Both the position numbers and the translations under genes were made by a program. The notes under the pieces were generated by a model. It searched no databases and was not told the origin of the DNA. It worked only from the letters and a program-made list of their open reading frames with translations. From Bacteroidales bacterium (lineage in GTDB: Bacteria > Bacteroidota > Bacteroidia > Bacteroidales > UBA932), in contig JAFVDC010000079.1 of the NCBI GenBank assembly GCA_017478685.1, forward strand, positions 1 to 5,721: a stretch of DNA of 5,721 nt, given 5' to 3'. This document shows, in pieces, positions 1-5,721 of the stretch. How positions within the stretch are numbered: position 1 is the first letter of the stretch; each line of letters begins with the position of its first letter.

Positions 1-238
1 CCAGCGGAGTTCCGTCAGAGCACTTGACACCGGCATATTTCTGCTTCACGTGGGCCTCCATGTCGGCTTTGAAGGACTCACGGACAATATAAACCACCTT
101 GCCGAAACCGGCCTCCACGGCGTCGTGGATTGAATAGTCGATAATGGTTTCACCGTTAGGACCAAGGCCGTCCATCTGCTTGAGGCCGCCGTAACGGCTG
201 CCCATTCCGGCTGCAAGTACTAAAAGAGTAGGTTTCAT
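1..238 (-). CDS. Nucleotidyltransferase, sugar-phosphate type (N-terminal part, runs off the window)
   Basis: The first 79 residues of a nucleotidyltransferase are visible, beginning MKPTLLVLAAGMGSRYGGLK. The LAAGMGSRYGGLKQ stretch (residues 8-21) is the glycine-rich nucleotide-binding signature of the family that transfers NMP from an NTP to a sugar phosphate; R15 and K20 sit where the conserved Arg and Lys normally lie. It is followed by a predicted Rossmann beta strand (KVVYIV). Family members are usually around 300 residues, so about three quarters is missing. The start is the ATG at 238, which places the signature at the expected N-terminal position. A Bacteroidota promoter box lies about 40 bp upstream. 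The sugar and nucleotide specificity (UTP-glucose-1-phosphate, dTTP-glucose-1-phosphate or other) cannot be read from this fragment. Confidence 0.88.
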   Translation of the reverse strand, partial: MKPTLLVLAAGMGSRYGGLKQMDGLGPNGETIIDYSIHDAVEAGFGKVVYIVRESFKADMEAHVKQKYAGVKCSDGTPL

Positions 239-279
239 GATTAATATCAGGTTTTGTAAGTTTGTTCAAATGCTTCTTA

Positions 280-287
280 CAAAGATA
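280..287 (-). promoter_or_regulatory. Bacteroidota -7 promoter box for the nucleotidyltransferase
   Basis: On the minus strand the sequence reads TATCTTTG, an exact match to the TAnnTTTG -7 consensus of the primary sigma factor in Bacteroidota. It lies about 40 bp before the ATG at 238, giving an untranslated leader of roughly 35 nt. No good TTG-type -33 element is visible at the usual distance. Just upstream, 291-306 is a perfect dyad, AATATT-TTGG-AATATT, covering the place where a -33 element or an operator would sit. Confidence 0.55.
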
Positions 288-341
288 ACTAATATTTTGG
301 AATATTGCCTGCTTTTTTATCATCCGTGGGGTGGCCCTCCT

Positions 342-399
342 TCATTCCTGGCCGTGGTCCCCGCGTCATTCCCGGCCCCGACCTGGAATCCAGAGTTCC
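342..399 (+). repeat. Outer repeat module, TCATTCCYGGCC-type hairpins
   Basis: Two direct copies of a 12-mer occur 24 bp apart: TCATTCCTGGCC at 342-353 and TCATTCCCGGCC at 366-377. The second opens an inverted repeat, ATTCCCGG at 368-375 with CCTGGAAT at 382-389 (one mismatch). The 35 bases at 365-399 match the reverse complement of 3011-3045 with two differences by eye. The module lies on the same side of the 133-bp inner repeat at both sites, so the two parts form one composite unit. No open reading frame here is credible. Confidence 0.75.
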
Positions 400-417
400 T
401 GCTTGTGATCTCCATTG

Positions 418-550
418 GCCGCCAATCCACCCAGATGCCGTATATGGCACTTTTTCTGGATTGGCGGCAAGCAAAACCGCTCCAGAGGGCATTTCGGCCG
501 CCGCCAGTACAAATAATCAGCTCTAGAAGCAAATTAAGTGGATTGGCAGC
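418..550 (+). repeat. 133-bp structured repeat, left copy (BIME-like or MITE-like)
   Basis: This copy matches the reverse complement of 2820-2952 over its whole 133 bases without gaps, with about 11 differences by eye. Its ends are inverted repeats: GCCGCCAATCCAC at 418-430 and GTGGATTGGCAGC at 538-550 (12 of 13 pair). Inside are two further arms, TGGATTGGCGGC at 457-468 and GCCGCCA at 500-506, so the arm alternates in orientation four times and can form two hairpins (418-468 and 500-550). The stretch 458-510 is identical in the two copies; most differences fall in the two loops. The four bases ATTG occur on both sides (414-417 and 551-554), a possible target duplication. The stop codon of the Y1 transposase is 17 bp away. 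Confidence 0.85.
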
Positions 551-567
551 ATTGGATAAGGCTATAC

Positions 568-1497
568 TCACATCACAAGACACCTTCGGATTTGCTCTTC
601 GGAAACATGGAATTCGTTGTATAATTGCCTGGCAATCCGTTGTTTCTGAGAAGTGGTCAGCTGGTAGACAGATTTGACGCCGTAGCTGGGGAGCATATCC
701 CTGTCTATCATCCGGCAGACATCCATGTCTTGAAGACGGTTTGGGTTGTAGTTACGGCCATACTCATTCTTAAGCATCTGAGCCACAGACTTTTCATCGG
801 CTTGCTCTACGGCAGATAGCGTTATTGGATTCCCGGTTTTATCTTTGTCTTGCTCACGAATCCAGGATTCATCCGTAAGCCGGTTCATCTGGTACAAGTA
901 GTTTCTGGGCGTGCCATAGTATTTTTCCGCGGTACGTATTTCCATGAAACTGGAGCGGATAAATACGCCATCTGCATTCATCTCATAGTCGTCCGGGAAT
1001 TCAGACCGGCGCGGAAGACGGCTGGCGATATCATTTCTGGATAGAATCGCCGGCTTATCGGGTGTAAATCCGATATCATTTGTGAACAAATCTCTTACTG
1101 CGCAATACTTGTATCCGAATGCCGTAGCTGATACACCGTGATGCGAGCCATTACGCAAAACATAATTCTCCAAAGTCATCTGATGATAGAACCCTTCCAC
1201 TTTAAGTACAAAAGTGTATTTCTGCCCCATGCGTCCTTCCCGGCCGTATTTCCGGTTGAAGTACTTTGTATATGACGACCTCAGTCTGCTAGCATAAAAA
1301 GTGGGGGCATCTGTAAAAACATTCAGATGTGCATGCGTTGACATTTCTGCATCGACAATCACTCCGACGTCCTGCTCAAAAGAGCGAAGTGCCATAAGAT
1401 TGACAAACATGCCATGGTCTTCATCGTCACGGAACATTACTTCGTCGTGGGACGTGAAACAGATATGATAGGAATTTTTCATGGCGCAATGTAACAT
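568..1497 (-). CDS. REP-associated-type tyrosine transposase (HUH/Y1 superfamily)
   Basis: This is a 309-residue protein of the Y1 transposase superfamily, whose members cut and rejoin single-stranded DNA at hairpins through a 5'-phosphotyrosine link. The metal-binding HUH motif is H55-A-H57 within EMSTHAHLNV. It is followed by the typical YTKYFNRKYGREG segment (residues 76-88). The probable catalytic tyrosine is Y112 in ENYVLRNGSHHG, the position of YIHLNPVRAG in ordinary RAYT proteins. The core ends near residue 140. A long C-terminal part follows and ends in a helix-turn-helix-like stretch (about 282-308) that may bind DNA. No stop or frameshift interrupts the frame, so it may be active. 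Met1 at 1497 is used here, but Met6 at 1482 (MKNSYHICFTSH) is equally plausible. No insertion-sequence ends or second IS gene are seen. The closest repeat is 17 bp past the stop. It looks more AT-rich than the operon to the right. No clear promoter box was found for it. Confidence 0.87.
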   Translation of the reverse strand: MLHCAMKNSYHICFTSHDEVMFRDDEDHGMFVNLMALRSFEQDVGVIVDAEMSTHAHLNVFTDAPTFYASRLRSSYTKYFNRKYGREGRMGQKYTFVLKVEGFYHQMTLENYVLRNGSHHGVSATAFGYKYCAVRDLFTNDIGFTPDKPAILSRNDIASRLPRRSEFPDDYEMNADGVFIRSSFMEIRTAEKYYGTPRNYLYQMNRLTDESWIREQDKDKTGNPITLSAVEQADEKSVAQMLKNEYGRNYNPNRLQDMDVCRMIDRDMLPSYGVKSVYQLTTSQKQRIARQLYNEFHVSEEQIRRCLVM

Positions 1498-1630
1498 GTC
1501 GTGAAGGTGTTTACAAGCATCCTTATAAAAGTTTTGCTGTTTCTAAGGACAATGTATTGTTTCTATTGATTATTTTTATGAATTAGCAATAATGTGGGAT
1601 TCAAGTAAAGGTAAAACGGACGTTTTTGCC

Positions 1631-1638
1631 TATCTTTG
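1631..1638 (+). promoter_or_regulatory. Bacteroidota -7 promoter box for the glycosyltransferase
   Basis: TATCTTTG matches the TAnnTTTG consensus exactly and ends 27 bp before the ATG at 1666, giving a leader of about 20 nt that is A-rich and has no Shine-Dalgarno sequence, as is normal in this phylum. A convincing -33 TTG element is not present at the usual distance. The box sits in a 168-bp divergent region shared with the transposase gene; no comparable box facing the transposase was found. The region also contains a short dyad, ACAATGTATTGT, at 1549-1560. Confidence 0.6.
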
Positions 1639-1665
1639 CACCGGAAACTACTAACTTAAACCGCT

Positions 1666-2820
1666 ATGAAAGTAGGGCTATTTATCGATACCTGGTATCC
1701 CATGGTAGATGGGGTTATAAAAGTGGTGGACAACTATGCACGCCGCCTTGTGAAGTATTGTGACGTTGTGGTATTCTGTCCCAAGACACGGGGATACTCC
1801 AAGGAAGACGATGACGCGCTGCCTTACACCGTAGTGCGTTGCCTGTCAGTTCCCTTGACGGCGCTTGACTACGATTTTCCAGCCTCGGCACTTGATCCGG
1901 TGTTTGACGCCCAGATTATCCAAAGCGGGATAGACCTGGTGCATATCCATTCCCCGTTTACTGTTGGCCTTGCGGGGGTGCTCTACGCCAAACTACATGG
2001 CCTGCCCGTGGTTGCAACTCTCCATTCACAGTACAAGCAGGACTTCGAGAAGCCCCTGAAACTTAAACCGGCAGTTGATGTGGCCATGAACGGCATCATG
2101 CGGGTTTTCAACGCCTGCAACGAGTGCTGGGCAGTCAACAGCGGAATCAAGGAACTGTACGAAACGGAATACGGGCTCACAGCTCCCTGTAAGGTAAGAC
2201 TGAACGCCACCGACCACCAGCCGGTAAAGGATATTGGGGAAGCCGCCCGCATAGTAAATGAGACGTATGGAATCCCGGAAGATGCTACTGTCTTCCTGTT
2301 TGTAGGACGCATAAACTTCATCAAGAACATAGATTTCACTGTGCGCTCCCTGGCCAGAGCCAAGGCAATGGGACTAAAGAATTTCCGCATGCTGTTTGCC
2401 GGCAAGGGCCAGGATGAGGACAAACTGGCGCAGCTTGTAAAGAGCGAAGGTCTTGGAAATGAGGTTGTCATGTGCGGCCTTACGGATAAGCCCATGCTGG
2501 AGAACCTCTATTCCCGTGCAAAGCTTTTCCTGTTCCCAAGTTTATATGACGCCAATTCCCTGGTTCAGATAGAGGCTGCCTGCCAAGGTACGCCCACAGT
2601 ATTCCTTGAAGGGGCGCGTACAGCCGCAACGGTTACGGCGGGAGTAAATGCATATGTATCCAAACCCGGAGAGGACAACTATGCCCGTATGATCATGGAC
2701 ATCATGGAGCATCCTCAGGAGTATGAACGAATTTCGGCAGCAGCAAAAAAGGATCTCTACATCAGCTGGGATGATGTAGTCAAGGACGTGTACTCCGACT
2801 ACTGCTCTTTTCTCTCCTAG
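1666..2820 (+). CDS. Glycosyltransferase family 4 (GT-B fold)
   Basis: A complete 384-residue GT-B glycosyltransferase, which would move a sugar from a nucleotide-sugar donor to an acceptor on the cytoplasmic side of the membrane. The N-terminal acceptor domain starts with MKVGLFIDTWYPMVDGVIKV, the glycine-containing first strand and loop of GT4 enzymes, and contains LVHIHSPFTVG (91-101). The C-terminal donor domain starts around residue 207 with VFLFVGRINFIKNID. FPSLYDANSLVQIEAACQG (290-308) is the nucleotide-sugar site; the usual E-x7-E is here D295-x7-E303, a conservative change. The length is normal for the family. The opening resembles diacylglycerol glucosyltransferases and lipid mannosyltransferases, so a glycolipid product is possible, but donor and acceptor are not determined by the sequence. 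No signal peptide or membrane segment is seen. It stands alone on its strand, and its TAG stop shares its last base with the repeat that follows. Confidence 0.9.
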   Translation: MKVGLFIDTWYPMVDGVIKVVDNYARRLVKYCDVVVFCPKTRGYSKEDDDALPYTVVRCLSVPLTALDYDFPASALDPVFDAQIIQSGIDLVHIHSPFTVGLAGVLYAKLHGLPVVATLHSQYKQDFEKPLKLKPAVDVAMNGIMRVFNACNECWAVNSGIKELYETEYGLTAPCKVRLNATDHQPVKDIGEAARIVNETYGIPEDATVFLFVGRINFIKNIDFTVRSLARAKAMGLKNFRMLFAGKGQDEDKLAQLVKSEGLGNEVVMCGLTDKPMLENLYSRAKLFLFPSLYDANSLVQIEAACQGTPTVFLEGARTAATVTAGVNAYVSKPGEDNYARMIMDIMEHPQEYERISAAAKKDLYISWDDVVKDVYSDYCSFLS

Positions 2821-2952
2821 CCGCCAATCCACTTATTTTGCCTCCAGGGCCGATTTTTTGTACTGGCGGCGGCCGAAATGCCCTCTGGAGCGGTTTTGCT
2901 TGCCGCCAATCCGGAAAATGAGCCATATACGGCTTCTGGGTGGATTGGCGGC
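2820..2952 (-). repeat. 133-bp structured repeat, right copy (BIME-like or MITE-like)
   Basis: This is the inverted counterpart of 418-550. Its ends are perfect 13-bp inverted repeats, GCCGCCAATCCAC at 2820-2832 and GTGGATTGGCGGC at 2940-2952. Inner arms are TGGCGGC at 2864-2870 and GCCGCCAATCC at 2902-2912, making two hairpin units: 2820-2870 (7-bp stem) and 2902-2952 (11-bp stem). The repeat begins on the final G of the glycosyltransferase stop codon; homology with the left copy ends exactly there. No flanking target duplication is evident. A T6 run at 2854-2859 lies inside a hairpin loop and is not preceded by a strong stem, so a classical terminator is not supported, although the structure could act as a 3'-end barrier. 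Confidence 0.85.
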
Positions 2953-2953
2953 C

Positions 2954-3070
2954 GAAGGAGATCCCTCGACTTCGCTCGGGATGACAGTTCGGAGTTCGGG
3001 ATGACAGGATGGAGCTCTGGATTCCCGGTCGGGGCCGGGAATGACGGAGATACCGCCGGAAGTGGGGCGG
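2954..3070 (-). repeat. Outer repeat module array between convergent genes
   Basis: This array fills the space between the 133-bp repeat and the stop of the DoxX/MauE gene. TCGGGATGACAG occurs twice, at 2976-2987 and 2996-3007 (period 20), and a related CCGGGAATGAC follows at 3035-3045. A perfect 8-bp stem is formed by ATTCCCGG at 3021-3028 and CCGGGAAT at 3035-3042 with a 6-nt loop; a second, CCGCC at 3053-3057 with GGCGG at 3066-3070, lies 4 bp from the gene's stop codon. The segment 3011-3045 matches the reverse complement of 365-399. Compared with the left site it carries about 40 extra bases, the part with the CCCTCGACTTCGCTCGGG sequence. Neither stem is followed by a T run, so rho-independent termination is not shown. 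Confidence 0.72.
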
Positions 3071-3074
3071 GCGT

Positions 3075-4253
3075 CTACACCAGTATCAGCAGGGCGGCAA
3101 GGTACAGGCAGAAGCCCTGGGCTTTGATGCGGCCACGGCCGAGGAGCCAGGTGGAGAGGTTTACGGGGTCGTCGTCGAATGTGGGCCTGAGGTTGTCAGG
3201 GACCTTGCGTGATGGCCATTTGCAGATAATCTCGCCTTCGGAGAGATAGGTGGCGCCGCCATTGTCGCGGTTGAGGGAAATGAGTGACTTGTAGTCTGCG
3301 AAATACACCGGCATCCCTGCAGGAACAGGCCATGAAGAAAGTTGTGACGGGGCTCCGGCTGCAAGCACAAGGGGAGTGCCTCCGGCTTCAAGAACGGAAC
3401 CGTACTGGGTGGCGATTCGCTCCCACGGGGCCTTCAAAGGGTCATAAACGGAGAAAACTATCACCTTGCCTTCTGCGGCCATGCGGTCCTCATAAGTATC
3501 GGCCATGTCCCTGAAACTGAGGATGGGGAATTTTTCCTGAGCCATGGGGCTCTCCACAAAGACGGTGTCGGTTTTGACAAGGGTCCAGTCTTCGCCGGGA
3601 TAGTAGCCGGGAAGGAACCGGCCTTCCTGGCCGTCCTTCACGTAGGTGCGTTCCTCGCGGTAGTGGTTGTCGGCCACAATGTCGTCCTCGAGGGAGGCCA
3701 TGAGCTCTGCGCCTACCCGGAAATCCGTATGGTCTATAAGGGGCAGGTGAGTGTTGCAGTATATAACGGCATAAATCACTGACACGGCGGCAATTCCGGC
3801 CGAAACAAATTTCCGTACTGGCGTTTTACCGAAGTCCCCGTAAGGGAGGAAGGCCCACAACGCCAACAAGAGGAGCGCCACGTTTTTCCAGAAACTCTGG
3901 GCATGCGTAAGGTGAACGGCCTCCCCGAAGCAGCCGCAGTCCATTTCCGGATTCTTGATCCAGAGCACCAGGGTGACCACCGTGAAGAATGCCAGCAGCC
4001 CGGTTGCCACCCACGCCGTGACCTTGCGGAACACTCCTGTAATGAGCGCAATTCCGGTGAATGCCTCAAAAAGGGACAGCGCAATGCCAAGCCCCTTTGC
4101 TGCCGGAATCAGAAAACCTATGTGGAAAAACTTCAGATATTCTGTCACAATGAGCATGGTGCCCACGGGATCCATAATCTTAAGGAGTCCGGAGGCAAGG
4201 AGAACTATGCCCACAAGGCCGGCGGCAAAGCGCCTGAGTGGAATTCGCTTCAT
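3075..4253 (-). CDS. DoxX/MauE-like membrane protein, BT_3928 type
   Basis: A 392-residue inner-membrane protein. The N-terminal 140 residues form a four-helix DoxX/MauE-type domain: helices at about 8-26, 46-72, 77-98 and 122-137, with the family's SGLLKIMDP near residue 21 and DCGCFG (105-110) between helices three and four. MauE relatives support disulfide or redox maturation, and the C106/C108 pair could serve this. A fifth helix lies at about 149-166. The remainder (about 178-370) appears soluble. Its end, with VIVFSVYDPLKAPW and later GATYLSEGEIICKW, resembles a thioredoxin fold but lacks a CxxC site. The chain closes with a hydrophobic stretch (379-392) ending at the stop. The start ATG overlaps the tmk stop by 4 bp (ATGA), so translation is probably coupled to tmk. 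The exact role of the BT_3928 group is not established. Confidence 0.82.
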   Translation of the reverse strand: MKRIPLRRFAAGLVGIVLLASGLLKIMDPVGTMLIVTEYLKFFHIGFLIPAAKGLGIALSLFEAFTGIALITGVFRKVTAWVATGLLAFFTVVTLVLWIKNPEMDCGCFGEAVHLTHAQSFWKNVALLLLALWAFLPYGDFGKTPVRKFVSAGIAAVSVIYAVIYCNTHLPLIDHTDFRVGAELMASLEDDIVADNHYREERTYVKDGQEGRFLPGYYPGEDWTLVKTDTVFVESPMAQEKFPILSFRDMADTYEDRMAAEGKVIVFSVYDPLKAPWERIATQYGSVLEAGGTPLVLAAGAPSQLSSWPVPAGMPVYFADYKSLISLNRDNGGATYLSEGEIICKWPSRKVPDNLRPTFDDDPVNLSTWLLGRGRIKAQGFCLYLAALLILV

Positions 4254-4930
4254 TTGAAATAAGTGTCAATGGTCTTTCTGACCTTTTCAAAAATGGCATC
4301 CGGGGGAAGCATCTCTCCGGAAGTGTCGGAGCAGTCTATCCTTAGGAAGCGTGAGTCCCTGACGGTTTCGGCCACATACATCTGCCGGACTTCTTTCTGG
4401 AAGCCGATAGATGCCTCGTGGATGTCCCTGGAGCCCTCAAGATATGAGCGGTCTGCGCCTTCACGGTGTGCGGAAAGGCTTTTTTCCACAAAGCCGATGG
4501 GAACGTCCAGAAAAATGTTGAGGTCCGGAACGGGAAGCTCAAAATCTCCGTACTCCGTGTTGAAAATCCAGTCTCGGAGCCGGGCTTTTTCACTGGCCGA
4601 AGAAAGTTTTGCGCACTGGTATGCGATGTTTGAGTAGACATACCTGTCCAGGAGCACTGTTTTGCCGGCCTTCAGGGCTTCCTTTATGAGCGGAGCCGCC
4701 CCATGCCTGTCTTCGGCAAAAAGGAGGGCCACAAGTTGGGGATGGACCTCCCCGTTGCCGCCGAACTCCCCGCGGAGAAACCGGCTTATGAGGTCTCCGT
4801 AAACGGGGGCGTCATAGCGGGGGAAATGGATATACTGGAGCTCAGGGCCCTTCGTTTGAAGGTATTCCCTGAGCATTTTTACCTGAGTGGATTTTCCGGC
4901 TCCGTCAAGCCCTTCCAGTACGATGAGCAT
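4250..4930 (-). CDS. tmk: Thymidylate kinase (dTMP kinase)
   Basis: A complete 226-residue thymidylate kinase, which phosphorylates dTMP to dTDP with ATP in the cytoplasm, an essential step of dTTP synthesis. The P-loop is GLDGAGKST at residues 7-15. FPRYD (36-40) and the DRY motif D95-R96-Y97 in LLDRYVYSNIAYQ are the dTMP-binding segments, and PDLNIFLDVP (135-144) is the expected beta strand. The LID region lies around 150-172 and is arginine-bearing (R156, R161, R168). The length is slightly above the usual 205-215. The start at 4930 is firm, since the P-loop would otherwise lie too near the N terminus. Its ATG shares one base with the infB stop (TAATG), and its TGA overlaps the next start (ATGA), so all three genes are read as one unit. 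Confidence 0.96.
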   Translation of the reverse strand: MLIVLEGLDGAGKSTQVKMLREYLQTKGPELQYIHFPRYDAPVYGDLISRFLRGEFGGNGEVHPQLVALLFAEDRHGAAPLIKEALKAGKTVLLDRYVYSNIAYQCAKLSSASEKARLRDWIFNTEYGDFELPVPDLNIFLDVPIGFVEKSLSAHREGADRSYLEGSRDIHEASIGFQKEVRQMYVAETVRDSRFLRIDCSDTSGEMLPPDAIFEKVRKTIDTYFK

Positions 4931-5721
4931 TACAGGCTGCGTTTGATTTCAACAATCTGGAAGGCCTCGATGACGTCTCCGGGGTGGATGTCGTTGTACC
5001 TGTCAAGGCCGCAGCCGCACTCCATTCCGGCGGGTACTTCCTTGGCCTGGTCCTTGCCCCTCTGCAGGGAAGACAGGGAACCTGTGTACACCACAATTCC
5101 GTCCCTGATAAGGCGGACATCGGCCTTGGAGGTGAGCTTTCCTTCCTTCACAAGGCAGCCTGCGATGGTGCCCACCTTGGAAATCTTGAAGGTCTGCTTG
5201 ACCTCTGCGGTGGCGGTGACCTCTTCCTTCTTTTCGGGCTCCAGCATACCCTCGATACCTTCCTTGACCTCGTTGATACAGTCGTAAATGACGGAGTAGA
5301 GGCGGATTTCAATGCCTTCCTTCTCCGCAGCCCTGCGGGCTTCGGCGCTGGGACGCACCTGGAAGCCGATGATGACGGCATCGGATGCTTCGGCAAGGAG
5401 GACGACGGATACCGAGATGGCACCAACGGCCTTGTGGATAACATTCACGCGGACTTCCTCCGTGGAGAGCTTGATGAGGGAGTCGGACAGGGCTTCCACA
5501 GAGCCGTCCACGTCACCTTTCACAATGACGTTGAGCTCCTTGAAGTTGCCAATTGCAATACGGCGGCCGATTTCCTCCAGCGTGAGGTGCTTCTGGGTCT
5601 TGATGCCCTGGATGCGGATAAGCTGTTCACGGCGTTGTGCGATGCTCTTGGCCTCTTTTTCGTCGGCCATGATGTTGAACTTCTCGCCGGCTGCGGGGGC
5701 ACCGCTCAGGCCCAGGAGGGA
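4930..5721 (-). CDS. infB: Translation initiation factor IF-2, C-terminal part (runs off the window)
   Basis: The last 263 residues of IF-2, the GTPase that brings initiator fMet-tRNA to the 30S subunit and promotes subunit joining. The visible part begins [20 protein letters not shown], the junction after domain [20 protein letters not shown] and [11 protein letters not shown] mark domain III, and [24 protein letters not shown] is the C-terminal domain that holds fMet-tRNA. The GTPase domain lies beyond the window edge. A Met in the middle of this stretch (at 5670) is internal and not a start. Nothing suggests truncation. The TAA stop shares a base with the tmk ATG, so infB leads an operon in which downstream genes can be translated by reinitiation. 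Confidence 0.96.
   Translation of the reverse strand, partial: SLLGLSGAPAAGEKFNIMADEKEAKSIAQRREQLIRIQGIKTQKHLTLEEIGRRIAIGNFKELNVIVKGDVDGSVEALSDSLIKLSTEEVRVNVIHKAVGAISVSVVLLAEASDAVIIGFQVRPSAEARRAAEKEGIEIRLYSVIYDCINEVKEGIEGMLEPEKKEEVTATAEVKQTFKISKVGTIAGCLVKEGKLTSKADVRLIRDGIVVYTGSLSSLQRGKDQAKEVPAGMECGCGLDRYNDIHPGDVIEAFQIVEIKRSL

Noticed and set aside
289..492. A minus-strand frame of 67 codons beginning MPSGAVLLAANPE
   Set aside because: It lies inside the repeat, and the same opening peptide appears at 2878 in the other copy. Of the four base changes between copies in the shared part, two are silent and two are not, so there is no coding constraint. It is a repeat-derived shadow likely to be misannotated as a hypothetical protein.
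342..550. A CRISPR array or tandem satellite
   Set aside because: The repeated units are few, unequally spaced and inverted, with no set of uniform spacers and no cas genes.
237..677. A plus-strand frame of 146 codons
   Set aside because: It crosses the nucleotidyltransferase promoter, the repeat and the antisense strand of the transposase; composition is unlike a real protein.
1983..2495. A minus-strand frame of 170 codons within the glycosyltransferase
   Set aside because: It is fully antisense to a gene with clear motifs and is rich in Ser and Arg as expected of a shadow frame.
2842..2859. A possible rho-independent terminator for the glycosyltransferase (GC-rich stretch followed by T6)
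   Set aside because: The stem before the T run has only about three to four pairs, and the T run lies within the loop of the larger repeat hairpin.
2961..2982. ATCCCTCGACTTCGCTCGGGAT as a terminator hairpin
   Set aside because: Only the outer five base pairs form cleanly; inner positions mismatch and no T run follows. It is kept as part of the repeat module.
2878..3249. A plus-strand frame of 123 codons beginning MPSGAVLLAANPE
   Set aside because: It starts in the right repeat, crosses the outer module and runs antisense into the DoxX/MauE gene. It has no family resemblance and no promoter.

Overview
The window looks like chromosomal DNA from a member of Bacteroidota, most likely order Bacteroidales. 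Three things point there. Two genes are preceded by the phylum's TAnnTTTG -7 promoter box. Shine-Dalgarno sequences are absent and leaders are A-rich. The protein families also fit, in particular a DoxX/MauE membrane protein of the BT_3928 type and a Bacteroidales-style nucleotidyltransferase. Genus cannot be decided from the sequence alone.

Layout from left to right. (1) At 1-238 (minus) is the N-terminal part of a nucleotidyltransferase, with its promoter at about 280-287. (2) At 342-550 is a gene-free stretch filled by a two-part repeat. An outer part is made of TCATTCCYGGCC-type hairpins; an inner 133-bp part (418-550) has 13-bp terminal inverted repeats. (3) At 568-1497 (minus) is an apparently intact REP-associated-type tyrosine (HUH/Y1) transposase, whose stop lies 17 bp from the inner repeat. 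(4) At 1498-1665 is a divergent promoter region. (5) At 1666-2820 (plus) is a GT-B glycosyltransferase of family 4. (6) At 2820-3070 is a second, inverted copy of the two-part repeat, beginning on the last base of the glycosyltransferase stop codon and filling the gap between two convergent genes. (7) From 5721 down to 3075 (minus) is a tightly packed operon: infB (C-terminal half only), tmk, and the DoxX/MauE protein, joined by TAATG and ATGA stop/start overlaps.

The operon couples translation initiation (IF-2), dTTP supply (thymidylate kinase) and a membrane protein of probable redox or envelope role. The glycosyltransferase and the nucleotidyltransferase could both serve sugar or envelope metabolism, but nothing here shows that they act together. 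The most notable content is the pairing of a single-copy Y1 transposase gene with two structured repeats. Both sit directly behind gene 3' ends in the same orientation relative to the upstream gene. This resembles a RAYT/BIME arrangement, although the terminal inverted repeats also allow a MITE reading.
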